A DNA stretch of 64,000 nucleotides from JBHFEI01 sp041928815 (GTDB taxonomy: Bacteria; Pseudomonadota; Alphaproteobacteria; Rhizobiales; Rhizobiaceae): NCBI RefSeq assembly GCF_041928815.1, contig NZ_JBHFEI010000004.1:1-64000 (forward strand), in the 5' to 3' direction. Under the pieces are notes generated by a model. That model saw only the letters and a list, made by a program, of their open reading frames with translations, searched no databases and was not told where the DNA came from. Of the stretch, positions 8,394 to 17,334 are shown piece by piece (positions within the stretch are counted from its first letter, which is position 1; each line of letters starts with the position of its first letter). A program made the translations under genes and the position numbers.

Positions 8394-8589
8394 GCTGTCC
8401 AACATCGCGAGAGGGAAGGTCGAGCGCCCGCCGGGGCGGCGCGCCTTGCCTGTTGTAGCGTCCCGGCCGTTCCCGGCAATTCCATCGCCATAGGCGGGCT
8501 TGATGACAGTTTTGCTAAAGGCGCGCCTGCGACCTTGCCGTTTTCGCCGGATTCGCTCAGCATCGGCGCCGCAATCAGGGAGGTGAGGG

Positions 8590-10320
8590 ATGTATACTGC
8601 GCCGGTCGGGGAGATCCTGTTCACGCTTCAGCATGTCGCCGGCATGGCGGGCGACGGCTCCGATCCGCTCGACGAGACGCTTGCGGCGGCGATCCTGACC
8701 GAGGCCGGCCGGTTCGCGAGCAACGAGATCGCGCCGCTGGCGGCGACGGGCGACCGGGCCGGCGCGACGCTTGCCGACGGCGTGGTCACCGCCCCGCCCG
8801 GCTGGGCGGCCCTCTACCGCGCCTGGGCGGCGGCGGGCTGGAACGGGCTCGGCGCGCCGGAAGCCCATGGCGGGCAGGGGCTGCCGCATCGGCTGCATGT
8901 CGCGGCGATGGAGATGTGGAACTCCGGATCGATGGCCTTCGCGCTGGCGCCGATCCTGACCACCGGCGCGATCGAGGCGATCGACCGCCATGCGACGGAC
9001 GCTTTGAAGGCGCTCTATCTGCCGAAGATGGTCTCCGGCGAATGGACCGGGACGATGAACCTGACCGAGCCGCAGGCCGGTTCCGACCTCGGCGCGCTCT
9101 CGGCACGGGCCGAGCGCCGCACCGACGGCAGCTACCGCCTCTTCGGCCAGAAGATCTTCATCACCTGGGGCGAGCACGACCTGACGGAGAACATCGTCCA
9201 TCTGGTGCTCGCCCGCCTGCCGGACGCGCCGGAGGGCACGCGCGGCATCTCGCTCTTCCTCGTGCCGAAGTTCCTGCCCAACGCGGAGGGCCGGCCGGGC
9301 GCGCGCAACGATCTTTTCTGCCACGCGATCGAGCGCAAGCTCGGTATCCACGGCTCGCCCACCTGCACGATGATCTTCGGCGACGGCCGCTTCGGCGCGG
9401 AGAAGGGCGCGGTCGGCTATCTCGTCGGCGAGGAGCATCGCGGCCTTGCCTGCATGTTCACGATGATGAACAACGCCCGCCTCACCGTCGGCACGCAAGG
9501 GGTGGCGATCGCGGAGGTCGCGACGCAGAAAGCGCTCGCCTATGCCCGCGAGCGCCGCCAGGGCCGGGCCGGCGGGGAAAAGGGCGGGCCGATGAGCCCG
9601 ATCGTCGCCCATCCCGACATCGCCCGCACGCTTCTCCTGATGAAGGCGCTGACGCAGGGCGCGCGGGCCATCACCTATGCCTGCGCCGATGCCATCGACC
9701 GCGCCGGCACGGAAACGGGCGACAGGGCGCGCTTCTGGCAGGGCCGCGCCGGCCTCATGACGCCGATCGCCAAGGCCTTTGCCACCGATGTCGGCGTCGA
9801 CGTCGCCTCGATGGGCATTCAGGTGCATGGCGGGATGGGCTTCATCGAGGAGACGGGCGCGGCCCGGCTCTACCGCGACGCGCGGATCGCGCCGATCTAC
9901 GAGGGCACCAACGGCATCCAGGCGATCGACCTCGTCACCCGCAAGCTTACGCTCGAAGGAGGCGGGCATGTCCGCGATTTCATCGCCGGGCTCGCCGGTG
10001 CGGCGGGGGAGGGCAGGCTCGGCGAGGCGGTGCGGGCGCTGTCGGACGCGACGGAACACCTGCTTGCGCTCCAGGCCGCCGGCCGGCCGGAGGAGGCGCT
10101 CGCCGTCGCTACACCCTATCTGCGCCTCTTCGGACTGGTGCTGAGCGGCGTCTATCTCACCCGCGGCGGTTCGGTCGATGCCGGCGACGGGCGGCAGGCG
10201 GAGCGGCAGGCACTCGCCCGCTTTGCCGTCGACTGGCTGCTGCCGGAAACCTCGGCCTTGCGCGCGGTGGTCACCGGCGGCGCCGGCAGCCTCGATGCCG
10301 CGCGCTTCCTGCTGGCCTAG
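8590..10320 (+). CDS. Acyl-CoA dehydrogenase (FadE/DmdC-like, ~580-residue class)
   Basis: FAD-dependent alpha,beta-dehydrogenation of an acyl-CoA. At 576 residues it belongs to the longer class with an extra C-terminal domain, related to FadE12 and DmdC (methylmercaptopropionyl-CoA dehydrogenase). It shows the FAD/substrate segments MNLTEPQAGSDLG and IFITWGEHD, the motif QVHGGMGF, and the catalytic base E438 in YEGTNGIQA. An AGGGAGGTGAGGG ribosome site precedes the ATG. An enoyl-CoA hydratase gene lies 109 bases downstream on the same strand, so the pair may act consecutively in a beta-oxidation-type pathway. The acyl substrate is unknown. Confidence 0.9.
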   Translation: MYTAPVGEILFTLQHVAGMAGDGSDPLDETLAAAILTEAGRFASNEIAPLAATGDRAGATLADGVVTAPPGWAALYRAWAAAGWNGLGAPEAHGGQGLPHRLHVAAMEMWNSGSMAFALAPILTTGAIEAIDRHATDALKALYLPKMVSGEWTGTMNLTEPQAGSDLGALSARAERRTDGSYRLFGQKIFITWGEHDLTENIVHLVLARLPDAPEGTRGISLFLVPKFLPNAEGRPGARNDLFCHAIERKLGIHGSPTCTMIFGDGRFGAEKGAVGYLVGEEHRGLACMFTMMNNARLTVGTQGVAIAEVATQKALAYARERRQGRAGGEKGGPMSPIVAHPDIARTLLLMKALTQGARAITYACADAIDRAGTETGDRARFWQGRAGLMTPIAKAFATDVGVDVASMGIQVHGGMGFIEETGAARLYRDARIAPIYEGTNGIQAIDLVTRKLTLEGGGHVRDFIAGLAGAAGEGRLGEAVRALSDATEHLLALQAAGRPEEALAVATPYLRLFGLVLSGVYLTRGGSVDAGDGRQAERQALARFAVDWLLPETSALRAVVTGGAGSLDAARFLLA

Positions 10321-10429
10321 GGTCCGCCGGGTTCATTGCGAACCGGACGGCCCTCCGCTCTTTCGTTGACGTTTGCCTTTCGGGGATAACCGGATGAAAC
10401 GTATCCCCCACACACTCCAGGAGACGATG

Positions 10430-11182
10430 ATGACCGATGCGATCCTCGTCGAACGGGCGGAGGCGCTGCCCGGCGTGCAGCTCATCCGCCTCAACCGTCC
10501 GCAGAAGAAGAACGCCATCACCCGCGCCATGTATGCCGCGATGACGGCGGCGCTGCGGGAGGCCTGCGACGATGCCACGGTCCGCGTCACCGCCATCCTC
10601 GGGCATGCGGGCTGCTTTTCCGCCGGCAACGACATGGCGGATTTCATGGCGGCCGCGTCGCACGGCGATCTCGGCGCCGAGGTGATCGAGTTCCTGCGGG
10701 TGCTCGCCCGCCACGACAAGCCGCTCGTCTCCGGCGTCGACGGTCTCGCGATCGGCATCGGCGCGACGCTGCATCTGCATTGCGACATGACGATCGCCTC
10801 GGCGCGCTCGGTGTTCCGCACGCCCTTCACCGATCTCGGCCTCGTTCCGGAAGCCGGATCGAGCCTGATCCTGCCGCAGATCGCCGGCCACCAGCGTGCC
10901 TTCGCCATGCTCGCCGCCGGCGAGCCCTTTTCCGGGAGAGAGGCGTTCGACGCCGGCATCGTCTGGCGGATCGTCGAGCCGGACGGGGTGGAGGAGGAAA
11001 CGCTGGCGCTCGCGGCACGGCTTTCGGCCAAGCCGGCCGAGGCGCTGCGCCTCGCGCGGCGGCTGATCAGGGGCGAACCGCAGGAGCGGCTCGCCCGCAT
11101 CGATGCCGAGGCCGCGCATTTCGCCGAGCGGCTGCGCTCGCCGGAGGCGAAGGCCGCCTTCGCCGCCTTCCTTGCGCGCTGA
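10430..11182 (+). CDS. Enoyl-CoA hydratase/isomerase family protein
   Basis: Crotonase-fold enzyme of 250 residues, expected to hydrate an enoyl-CoA made by the upstream acyl-CoA dehydrogenase. The oxyanion-hole segments are CFSAGNDMADF and GLAIGIGATLHLHCDM. A single catalytic acid is visible in PEAGSSL, and the second Glu of classical hydratases is replaced in GIGATLHL, so isomerase or other crotonase chemistry is possible. Tandem ATGs sit at 10427 and 10430. AGGAG at 10419-10423 is better spaced for 10430. The 3' side runs into a rhizobial repeat element. Confidence 0.87.
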   Translation: MTDAILVERAEALPGVQLIRLNRPQKKNAITRAMYAAMTAALREACDDATVRVTAILGHAGCFSAGNDMADFMAAASHGDLGAEVIEFLRVLARHDKPLVSGVDGLAIGIGATLHLHCDMTIASARSVFRTPFTDLGLVPEAGSSLILPQIAGHQRAFAMLAAGEPFSGREAFDAGIVWRIVEPDGVEEETLALAARLSAKPAEALRLARRLIRGEPQERLARIDAEAAHFAERLRSPEAKAAFAAFLAR

Positions 11183-11233
11183 CGCCCGTCGCGATCGCTC
11201 CGATCCGCTCGTATGTTTCAGATCCCCGTTTCT

Positions 11234-11284
11234 GCGCATGTCCTTACGCAAAACAGCGGCGCACGTTTTCCGGGACATGCTTCG
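11234..11284. repeat. Dispersed rhizobial palindromic repeat, copy 1
   Basis: The core GCATGTCC at 11236-11243 and GGACATGC at 11273-11280 form inverted ends around CTTACGCAAAACAGCGGCGC. This resembles the short interspersed element seen hundreds of times in Rhizobiaceae genomes (GCGCATGTC-n-ACGCAAAACCGC-n-GACATGC form). A second diverged copy lies at 31729-31777. It sits between convergent gene ends, where it could form a stem-loop in either transcript. Function unknown. Confidence 0.7.
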
Positions 11285-11288
11285 GGGC

Positions 11289-12539
11289 TCATCTCTCGAG
11301 CAGCGCCACCGCCTCGACATGGGCCGACCAGAGGAACTGGTCGATCGGCGTCACGGAGCGGATGGCATAGCCGGTCTCGGTGAGGATCTTCAGGTCGCGG
11401 GCGAGCGTCACCGGATTGCAGGAGACGGCGGCGACGCGCCGCACGCCGGATTTCGCCAGCTCGCGCATCTGCGCTTCCGCCCCCGCGCGCGGCGGATCGA
11501 AGACCACCGCGTCGTAGACCTTGAGCTCGGAGGTCATCAGCGGCCGGCGGAAGAGGTCGCGCTTTTCCACCGTGACCGGCTTCAGCCCCTGCATGTTGCG
11601 CGCCGCGTGGTCGAGTGCGGCCAGGGCCGGCCCGTCGCCCTCGACCGCATGGACGCGGCCGATCCGCGCCAGCCTGAGGGCGAAGGTGCCGCTGCCGGCG
11701 AAGAGGTCGGCGATGCGCTTCGCCTTGCCGACATGGCCGAGCACGATCTCCGCCATCGCCTCTTCCGCCGCGCGCGTCGCCTGGACGAAGCCGCCCGGCG
11801 GCGGGCTGACCGGAACGCCGCCGAAGTCCAGCACCGGCCGCACCGGCTCGACGACGATTTCGGCATTGAGCGTGACGCGGGCGATGCCGCGCGCGGCAAG
11901 CGTCGCCGTCACCGTCGCCCGGCGCTGCCGGTCGTCGATCGCCTTGATGCCCTCGAAGGCGAGGTCGAGCCCCGTCATCGTCTCCAGCACGGTGACGCGG
12001 AAGGGCTCGGCATTGACGGCGATCGCCGCCGCGATGGCGCGGATCGCGGCGAGCTTTCCGACGATGCCGTCGCTGGCGATCGGACAGTCCGAGACGGCGA
12101 CGATATGGTGGCTCTGGGCCTGGTTGTAGCCGAGGAGAAGGCCGCGCTCGGTGCGCCGCGCCGTCAGGGTGACGCGGCGGCGTTCGCGGGGACCGCAGGG
12201 CAGGAGCGCCGCGACGGGCGCGTCGAGCCCCCTGGCCGAAAGCGCGTCCACGACGAGCGAACGCTTGAAATCCCTGTAGAGCCGGTCGCCGGCATGCTGC
12301 AGCGCGCAGCCGCCGCAGGTGCCGTTCTCGCCGTCCGGCCCGAAATGCGGGCAGGGTGGCGCAACCCGCTCGGGCGAGGACTGGCGCAGCGAGATCAGCG
12401 TGCCGTGGCCCTTGCTGACGGCGGCGGCGACCGTCTCGCCCGGCAGAGTGAACGGCACATGCACCGGCCCGTCGGCCCCCCGCGCCACGCCGTCGCCGCC
12501 ATGGCCGAGCGCCTCGATCGCCAGCGTCTCGCCGCTCAT
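11289..12539 (-). CDS. Class I SAM-dependent RNA methyltransferase (TrmA/RlmC/RlmD family)
   Basis: Predicted RNA uridine C5-methyltransferase with a [4Fe-4S] cluster. The cluster ligands are C63, C75, C78 and C152. The SAM fold has DLFAGSGTFAL. The motif FDPPRAGA precedes the nucleophile C374 in VSCNPVT. A short N-terminal TRAM-like part is present. At 416 aa it matches the shorter alphaproteobacterial members. ATG 12539 has GGAGGAAGC upstream and overlaps the tlyA stop by 4 bases (ATGA), so the two RNA methylase genes are translationally coupled. The frame extends to 13577 but this overlaps tlyA. Target (rRNA or tRNA position) cannot be assigned. Confidence 0.9.
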   Translation of the reverse strand: MSGETLAIEALGHGGDGVARGADGPVHVPFTLPGETVAAAVSKGHGTLISLRQSSPERVAPPCPHFGPDGENGTCGGCALQHAGDRLYRDFKRSLVVDALSARGLDAPVAALLPCGPRERRRVTLTARRTERGLLLGYNQAQSHHIVAVSDCPIASDGIVGKLAAIRAIAAAIAVNAEPFRVTVLETMTGLDLAFEGIKAIDDRQRRATVTATLAARGIARVTLNAEIVVEPVRPVLDFGGVPVSPPPGGFVQATRAAEEAMAEIVLGHVGKAKRIADLFAGSGTFALRLARIGRVHAVEGDGPALAALDHAARNMQGLKPVTVEKRDLFRRPLMTSELKVYDAVVFDPPRAGAEAQMRELAKSGVRRVAAVSCNPVTLARDLKILTETGYAIRSVTPIDQFLWSAHVEAVALLER

Positions 12540-13285
12540 GGCTTCCTCCCCGCCAGAAGGAATTCGACATTGCCGTCGCCGCCCGCGATCGGCGAGGGGA
12601 TGAGGCCGAGGATGATCCAGCCCATGTCGTCGCGAAGCCAGCGCTCCAGTTCGGCCGCGACCGCGGGCGCGCTTTCCGGGTCCTTCAGGAGCCCCGCCTT
12701 GCTGATCGCCTCGCGCCCGGCCTCGAATTGCGGCTTCACCAGAAGCACGGCTTGCGCGCCGGGGGGCGCGAGATCGAGCGCTGGCGCCAGCGCCAGCTTC
12801 AGCGAGATGAAGGACACGTCCGAGACGATGAAGCGGATGTCGCGCCCGCCGAGATGGCTTTCGTCCAGCGTGCGCGCGTTCAGTCCCTCGATGCTCGTCA
12901 CCCGCGGATCGGCTTCGAGGCGCGGATGGAACTGCCCGTGGCCGACATCGATGGCGAGCACATGGGCCGCCCCCCGTTCGAGGAGCACGTCGGTGAAGCC
13001 CCCGGTCGAGGCGCCGACGTCGAGACAGTCGCGCCCGGCCGGATCGAGGCCGAAATGATCGAGCGCCGCGACGAGCTTCAGCGCCGCGCGCGAGACATAG
13101 GCCTGGGCGGGGTCGTCGATGGTGATCTCGGCGTCCGTCGCGACGTTGACGCTTGGCTTGGTCACGAGCCTGCCGTCGAGGCGGACGGTGCCGCGCTGGA
13201 TCGCGTCGCGCGCCCGCGCGCGGCTGGCGACGAGGCCGCGTTCGAGGAGAAGCTGGTCGAGGCGAAGGGTCTGGTCCTTGGTCAT
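12536..13285 (-). CDS. tlyA: TlyA family 16S/23S rRNA 2'-O-methyltransferase
   Basis: Predicted rRNA ribose (cytidine-2'-O) methyltransferase. Mycobacterial TlyA methylates 16S C1409 and 23S C1920. An N-terminal S4 RNA-binding domain (about 1-60, RLDQLLLERGLVASRARA) is followed by an FtsJ-like SAM domain with DVGASTGGFTD near residue 90 and VSDVSFIS, LLVKPQFE motifs. The length of 249 aa is typical. In rhizobia it commonly neighbours dxs and the TrmA-like gene, as here in looser form. ATG 13285 gives MTKDQTLRLDQ. The stop overlaps the next gene's start (ATGA). Confidence 0.93.
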   Translation of the reverse strand: MTKDQTLRLDQLLLERGLVASRARARDAIQRGTVRLDGRLVTKPSVNVATDAEITIDDPAQAYVSRAALKLVAALDHFGLDPAGRDCLDVGASTGGFTDVLLERGAAHVLAIDVGHGQFHPRLEADPRVTSIEGLNARTLDESHLGGRDIRFIVSDVSFISLKLALAPALDLAPPGAQAVLLVKPQFEAGREAISKAGLLKDPESAPAVAAELERWLRDDMGWIILGLIPSPIAGGDGNVEFLLAGRKP

Positions 13286-13353
13286 CGCCCGTCATGGCGC
13301 GTCGGCCGCCGGAAGGCAAGGGGCGGCGCGCCTTTGCGCCGCCAGGCGGTGGG

Positions 13354-13605
13354 CTACCAGACGATGCGGCCGTTGAAGCGGGCCGGCTGCCGGCCGTCGA
13401 CCAGCCGGTCGAGATCGCTCGGCGCGCTGCCGGCGAGGCGCTGGGGACCCGCTGCCGACAGGCCGCCGCGCAGCTCCGGCAGCTTCTTCTGCAGGATCGC
13501 GATCGCCGCCTTCTCGACCGCCGGATCGTGGCGCGGACGCTCTTCGGCGCCGGCGCGGGCGGCGAGGGAGCCGGCAATGAGGATGGCGATGACGATGGGC
13601 TTCAT
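13354..13605 (-). CDS. Small secreted hypothetical protein
   Basis: An 83-residue protein with a clear signal peptide (MKPIVIAILIAGSLAARAGA, cleavage after AGA). The mature part is charged and ends NGRIVW. No family recognised. It lies 68 bases upstream of tlyA on the same strand. The mature region has an amphipathic helix-like stretch (EKAAIAILQKKLPELRGGL). It is likely periplasmic. Confidence 0.6.
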   Translation of the reverse strand: MKPIVIAILIAGSLAARAGAEERPRHDPAVEKAAIAILQKKLPELRGGLSAAGPQRLAGSAPSDLDRLVDGRQPARFNGRIVW

Positions 13606-13937
13606 GGCAGGCTGTCCGCAAGGTTCGACGTCAGGTGGAAACTAGCGGGTCCGGGTTGCGGAACGACCAAGGAGCGTGGTTAGCGGGGCGAGAAGACTTT
13701 GGGTTGAGATTTTCTCAACGGCATTCTGGGCGGGGCACCGCTTCGCATAAGTTTTGTTCAGTTTTTGATCAATTTAGCACTAAATTAAGACGGGTGCGGG
13801 ACAGTCGCTGCGGCGCCTCCGCGCCCGTCGGCGATGCTGCCGGTGTCCCGCCTCCGCGATGCCATGACGACGTCTCCGGATGGACGAGCCGCAAGGCTTT
13901 CAGAAGATGGCCTGCCGATCTTTGCCGGAGCTGACTG
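13606..13937. promoter_or_regulatory. Intergenic region with two perfect palindromes before the chemoreceptor gene
   Basis: A 332-base divergent gap. It holds GTTGAGA-TTT-TCTCAAC at 13703-13719 and the 16-mer AATTTAGCACTAAATT at 13771-13786, in a strikingly AT-rich island (13745-13790) within GC-rich DNA. The AT-rich part probably contains the chemoreceptor promoter, and the palindromes are candidate operators. No gene is visible here. Confidence 0.5.
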
Positions 13938-15893
13938 ATGTCGAGACCCAAGATTAAAACCGCCCTGACGGGCATTTTCGCGATCACGGCCTTCGCCGTG
14001 GCGACCTTGTCGTGGTTCGCCCTGTCCGGATTGCAGGCGCTGAACGCCAATACCGAGACGATCGCCACCAACAGCATGCCGAGCCTGGCCGCCGCGCGCC
14101 AGATCGACACCGCGCTGATGGGCGAGCGCTACGCCTATGCGCGCCACATCCTCGCCGTCGACAAGCTCCAGATGACCAATGCCGATGTACTGGTCGACCA
14201 GCAGATCGCCGCGGCCAGGAAGGCGATCGCCGACTACGAGGCGCTGATCTCGTCGGAGGAGGAGCGGGCCCTCTACGAGGAGATCAAGACCAGCGTCGCC
14301 GAATACGGCAAGCTCGGCAAGGAGATGGTCGATCTGTCGAAGGACAACGGCAAGGAATTCGCCAAGGCGCTGTTCGACCGCGACATGACCACCCTGTCGA
14401 CCAAGATGAGCGATCTCGTAGGCCAGCTCGTGGTCATCAACACGACGGCGGCGGAAGCCGCCCATCAGGCCAGCATCGAGACCTATAACGGCGCCTTCGT
14501 CAAGATTTCGGCGATGATCGGCCTCGCCGTCGTCGTCCTTCTCGGCTCGATCCTCTTCGTGCTGCGCGGCATCGCCCGGCCGATCCAGTCGATCACGGCG
14601 GCGATGACCCAACTGGCGCAGGGCGACACGACGTCGGCGGTGCCTTTCGCCGGGCGCCGGGACGAGATCGGCGAGATGGCCAGCGCCGTCGAGGTCTTCC
14701 GCCAGGCGGCGATCGCCAACCATCAGCTCGAGGAAGAGGCGGCGGAAGCGCGCCGTCGCGCCGAGGAAGAGCGTGGCCGGCTGCAGGCGGATGCCGAGCA
14801 GGCGGCGCAGGTCCGCCTGCAGCAGGCGACCGCCGGCCTCGCCGGAGGCTTACGCCGCCTTGCCGCCGGCGACCTCGCCTTCACCCTCGACGAGCCCTTC
14901 GCCCCGGATTTCGAGCAGCTCCGCCACGACCTGAACGCCGCCGTCACCCAGCTCGGCGAGACGCTGCGCTCCGTCGCCGGCGCCACCTCCGAGATCGACA
15001 GCGGATCGCGTGAGATCAGCCGCAGCGCCGACGACCTGTCGCGCCGCACCGAGCAGCAGGCAGCCTCGCTCGAAGAGACCGCCGCCGCCCTCGACGAGAT
15101 CACCGCCAACGTCTCGAACTCCTCCAAGCGCGCCGACGAGGCCCGTCACGTGGCGGTCCAGGCCAATGCCAGCGCCTCCCAGTCCGGCGCCGTCGTCGCC
15201 AATGCCGTCGACGCGATGCAGCGGATCGAACAGTCGTCGAGCCAGATCTCCAACATCATCGGCGTCATCGACGAGATCGCCTTCCAGACCAACCTCCTCG
15301 CGCTCAATGCCGGCGTCGAGGCGGCGCGGGCGGGCGATGCCGGCAAGGGTTTCGCCGTCGTCGCCCAGGAGGTGCGGGAACTGGCGCAGCGCTCGGCCCA
15401 GGCGGCCAAGGAGATCAAGGACCTCATCCGCAACTCCTCGAGCGAGGTGCAGAACGGCGTCCGGCTCGTGCGCGACACCGGCGAGGCGCTGAAGACGATC
15501 GAGGGCTTCGTCGTCACCATCAACCAGCATATGGACGCGATCGCCACCTCGGCCCGCGAGCAGTCGGTCGGCCTCGCCGAGGTCAACACCGCCGTCAACC
15601 AGATGGACCAAGTGACCCAGCAGAACGCGGCGATGGTGGAAGAGACCAATGCGGCGAGCGCCACGCTCGCCACCGAAAGCGGCCGCCTGCGCGCGCTGAT
15701 TTCGCAGTTCAATCTCGGCACGGCGCAGGAACAGGCCGGTGCCCTGCGCCAGACGGCGGCGCGCATGGCGAGTGCCGTCCGCCCCGCGGCGCCGGCAAAG
15801 TCGCGCGCCGCAGCAAGTCCCCCCGCAGGCCGCCCGGCGCCCGCCAGCCGCGGCAACACCGCCTTGAAGGAAGACGACTGGACCGAATTCTGA
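13938..15893 (+). CDS. Methyl-accepting chemotaxis protein
   Basis: Transmembrane chemoreceptor of 651 residues. TM1 is about 10-32, a helical periplasmic sensor (4HB-type) spans about 33-188, and TM2 is about 190-212. A HAMP domain follows, then a coiled-coil rich in Glu/Ala/Arg, a second HAMP-like unit near 295-345, and the signalling hairpin. The hairpin tip is DEIAFQTNLLALNAGVEAAR. The far C-terminus is a flexible Ala/Pro linker ending DDWTEF, resembling the W-x-x-F tethers that recruit CheR/CheB. No che genes are nearby, so it is an orphan receptor. The ligand is unknown. A strong terminator follows. Confidence 0.93.
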   Translation: MSRPKIKTALTGIFAITAFAVATLSWFALSGLQALNANTETIATNSMPSLAAARQIDTALMGERYAYARHILAVDKLQMTNADVLVDQQIAAARKAIADYEALISSEEERALYEEIKTSVAEYGKLGKEMVDLSKDNGKEFAKALFDRDMTTLSTKMSDLVGQLVVINTTAAEAAHQASIETYNGAFVKISAMIGLAVVVLLGSILFVLRGIARPIQSITAAMTQLAQGDTTSAVPFAGRRDEIGEMASAVEVFRQAAIANHQLEEEAAEARRRAEEERGRLQADAEQAAQVRLQQATAGLAGGLRRLAAGDLAFTLDEPFAPDFEQLRHDLNAAVTQLGETLRSVAGATSEIDSGSREISRSADDLSRRTEQQAASLEETAAALDEITANVSNSSKRADEARHVAVQANASASQSGAVVANAVDAMQRIEQSSSQISNIIGVIDEIAFQTNLLALNAGVEAARAGDAGKGFAVVAQEVRELAQRSAQAAKEIKDLIRNSSSEVQNGVRLVRDTGEALKTIEGFVVTINQHMDAIATSAREQSVGLAEVNTAVNQMDQVTQQNAAMVEETNAASATLATESGRLRALISQFNLGTAQEQAGALRQTAARMASAVRPAAPAKSRAAASPPAGRPAPASRGNTALKEDDWTEF

Positions 15894-15926
15894 TCGGCCC
15901 GGGGCCGCTCCACAGCCGTCCATCCC

Positions 15927-15964
15927 CGACATCCCGCCGCGTCCACGGCGGGATGTCGCATTTC
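15927..15964 (+). terminator. Strong hairpin terminator after the chemoreceptor gene
   Basis: A perfect 13-bp stem (15927-15939 with 15946-15958) with a 6-base loop is followed by CATTTCG. The U run is short, but stem strength and position 34 bases after the stop support a terminator. Confidence 0.75.
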
Positions 15965-16098
15965 GTGGCATCTCCTTCAGCAAATCCTGAAATTCGTTCA
16001 AGTTGTCGCGATCGCGCTGAGACTTTCTTTGCCGCGGCGCGGTAGGCTTCGTCCTCAATGACGGACCGCGCGGCGCCGCGATCTTGGAGACACGGCCG

Positions 16099-17289
16099 AT
16101 GGCGAAAGAGCGGGAAAACCGGATCGACCTGCTGCGGGGGCTCTCGCTCCTGCTGATCTTCGTCGGCCACGCCAATTTCACCTTTTCCGAGGCGTTCCAG
16201 CAGGCGCGCGGCTTTTCCGATGCGTCGGAAATCTTCGTCCTCCTCGCCGGCGTTTCGGCGGCGCTCGCCTATTACCGGCCGCGCGAGGCCGGATGGCAGG
16301 CGTCGCGGCCGCTGCGCCGCGCCGGGCGGCTCTACGTCGTGCATCTCGCCATGTTCGCGACGATGGCGCTCGTCGCGGGGCTGGCCCTCGTCAAGGGCGG
16401 ACGCCTCGGCGATACGGTCGTCCAGTCGCTCTATATCGCGGATTTCTGGAAGGACCCGCTCGGTTTCGGCGGCCGGGCGCTCGCGCTCGCCTACATGCCC
16501 GGCAATCTCGACATCCTGCCGATGTATGTCGTGCTGATCGCCGCCGCGCCGCTGATCTTCCGCCTGCATGACCGCTCGAAAGTGGCGCTGGCGGCGGTCT
16601 CGGTGACGGTCTGGCTCGTGTCCGGCCTCGGCCACATCAACCTGCCGAACGCCGCCTCCGAGAATGGCCGCTGGTATTTCGATCCGCTCTCCTGGCAGAT
16701 CATCTTCGTCGCCGGCATCGTCATCGGCATCCGCATGAAGACAGGCCTGTCGGTGCTGCCCTACAACAGGCTGGTCTTCCGCGCCGCCGCCGCCTTCGCG
16801 CTGGCCGCGATTCCGGTAAACCTTCTCTTCCATTTCGGCCTTGTCGAGCCGCCGCTGCCCGTCCTCTACGATGCGATGATCTCGAAGACCAACAGCGGCA
16901 TCCTGCGGCTGATGAACATGATGGCGATCCTCTATCTCGCCTGGAATCTGCCCCTGGTGAAGCAGGCGGCGGCCCATCCGGCGCTGGCGCTCGTCTGCGC
17001 CGCCGGGCGCCACAGCCTGCCGGTCTTCGTGCTCGGCGTCGCGCTTTCGGAACTCGCCACCATCGCGATGCTGTCGGTGCCCGACCTGCCGATCGTCAGC
17101 CAGCTCGCCATGGCGATCCTCGGCTGCGCCGTCCAGCTGATGCTGGCGCAGCGCCTGGCGGAGAAGCGGCGGCAACCGGCCGCGCTTCCGCCGCAGACCG
17201 ACCGCGACGTCCTCAAGGCGCGCATCGCCCGGCTTCATGAGACCCGCCTGCGGGCGCCCCGACCGAGCCCGCTGGAACACCGGCCTTGA
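16099..17289 (+). CDS. opgC: OpgC-family membrane acyltransferase (periplasmic glucan succinylation)
   Basis: Polytopic inner-membrane protein of 396 residues with about ten hydrophobic segments. The opening motif is RIDLLRGLSLLLIFVGHANF, with the His in the GH motif that is a feature of OpgC/acyltransferase-3-like proteins. OpgC proteins add succinyl groups to osmoregulated periplasmic glucans (cyclic glucans in rhizobia). I use ATG 16099, preceded by GGAGA at 16086-16090. A TTG at 16084 is the alternative. The C-terminal tail after 360 is hydrophilic. It is convergent with dxs, about 45 bases apart. Confidence 0.85.
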   Translation: MAKERENRIDLLRGLSLLLIFVGHANFTFSEAFQQARGFSDASEIFVLLAGVSAALAYYRPREAGWQASRPLRRAGRLYVVHLAMFATMALVAGLALVKGGRLGDTVVQSLYIADFWKDPLGFGGRALALAYMPGNLDILPMYVVLIAAAPLIFRLHDRSKVALAAVSVTVWLVSGLGHINLPNAASENGRWYFDPLSWQIIFVAGIVIGIRMKTGLSVLPYNRLVFRAAAAFALAAIPVNLLFHFGLVEPPLPVLYDAMISKTNSGILRLMNMMAILYLAWNLPLVKQAAAHPALALVCAAGRHSLPVFVLGVALSELATIAMLSVPDLPIVSQLAMAILGCAVQLMLAQRLAEKRRQPAALPPQTDRDVLKARIARLHETRLRAPRPSPLEHRP

Positions 17290-17334
17290 GCAACGGCCTC
17301 TGCCGAGCCTGATCGTGAGTGCCGAAAAGCGCCG

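Noticed and set aside
7587..10397. A 936-codon plus-strand open frame over zntB and the acyl-CoA dehydrogenase
   Set aside because: It covers two well-supported genes in other frames and has low-complexity Arg/Gly-rich translation.
11289..13577. One 762-codon protein joining the RNA methyltransferase and upstream sequence
   Set aside because: It would run across tlyA, an excellent gene in another frame. The internal ATG at 12539 has a strong ribosome site.
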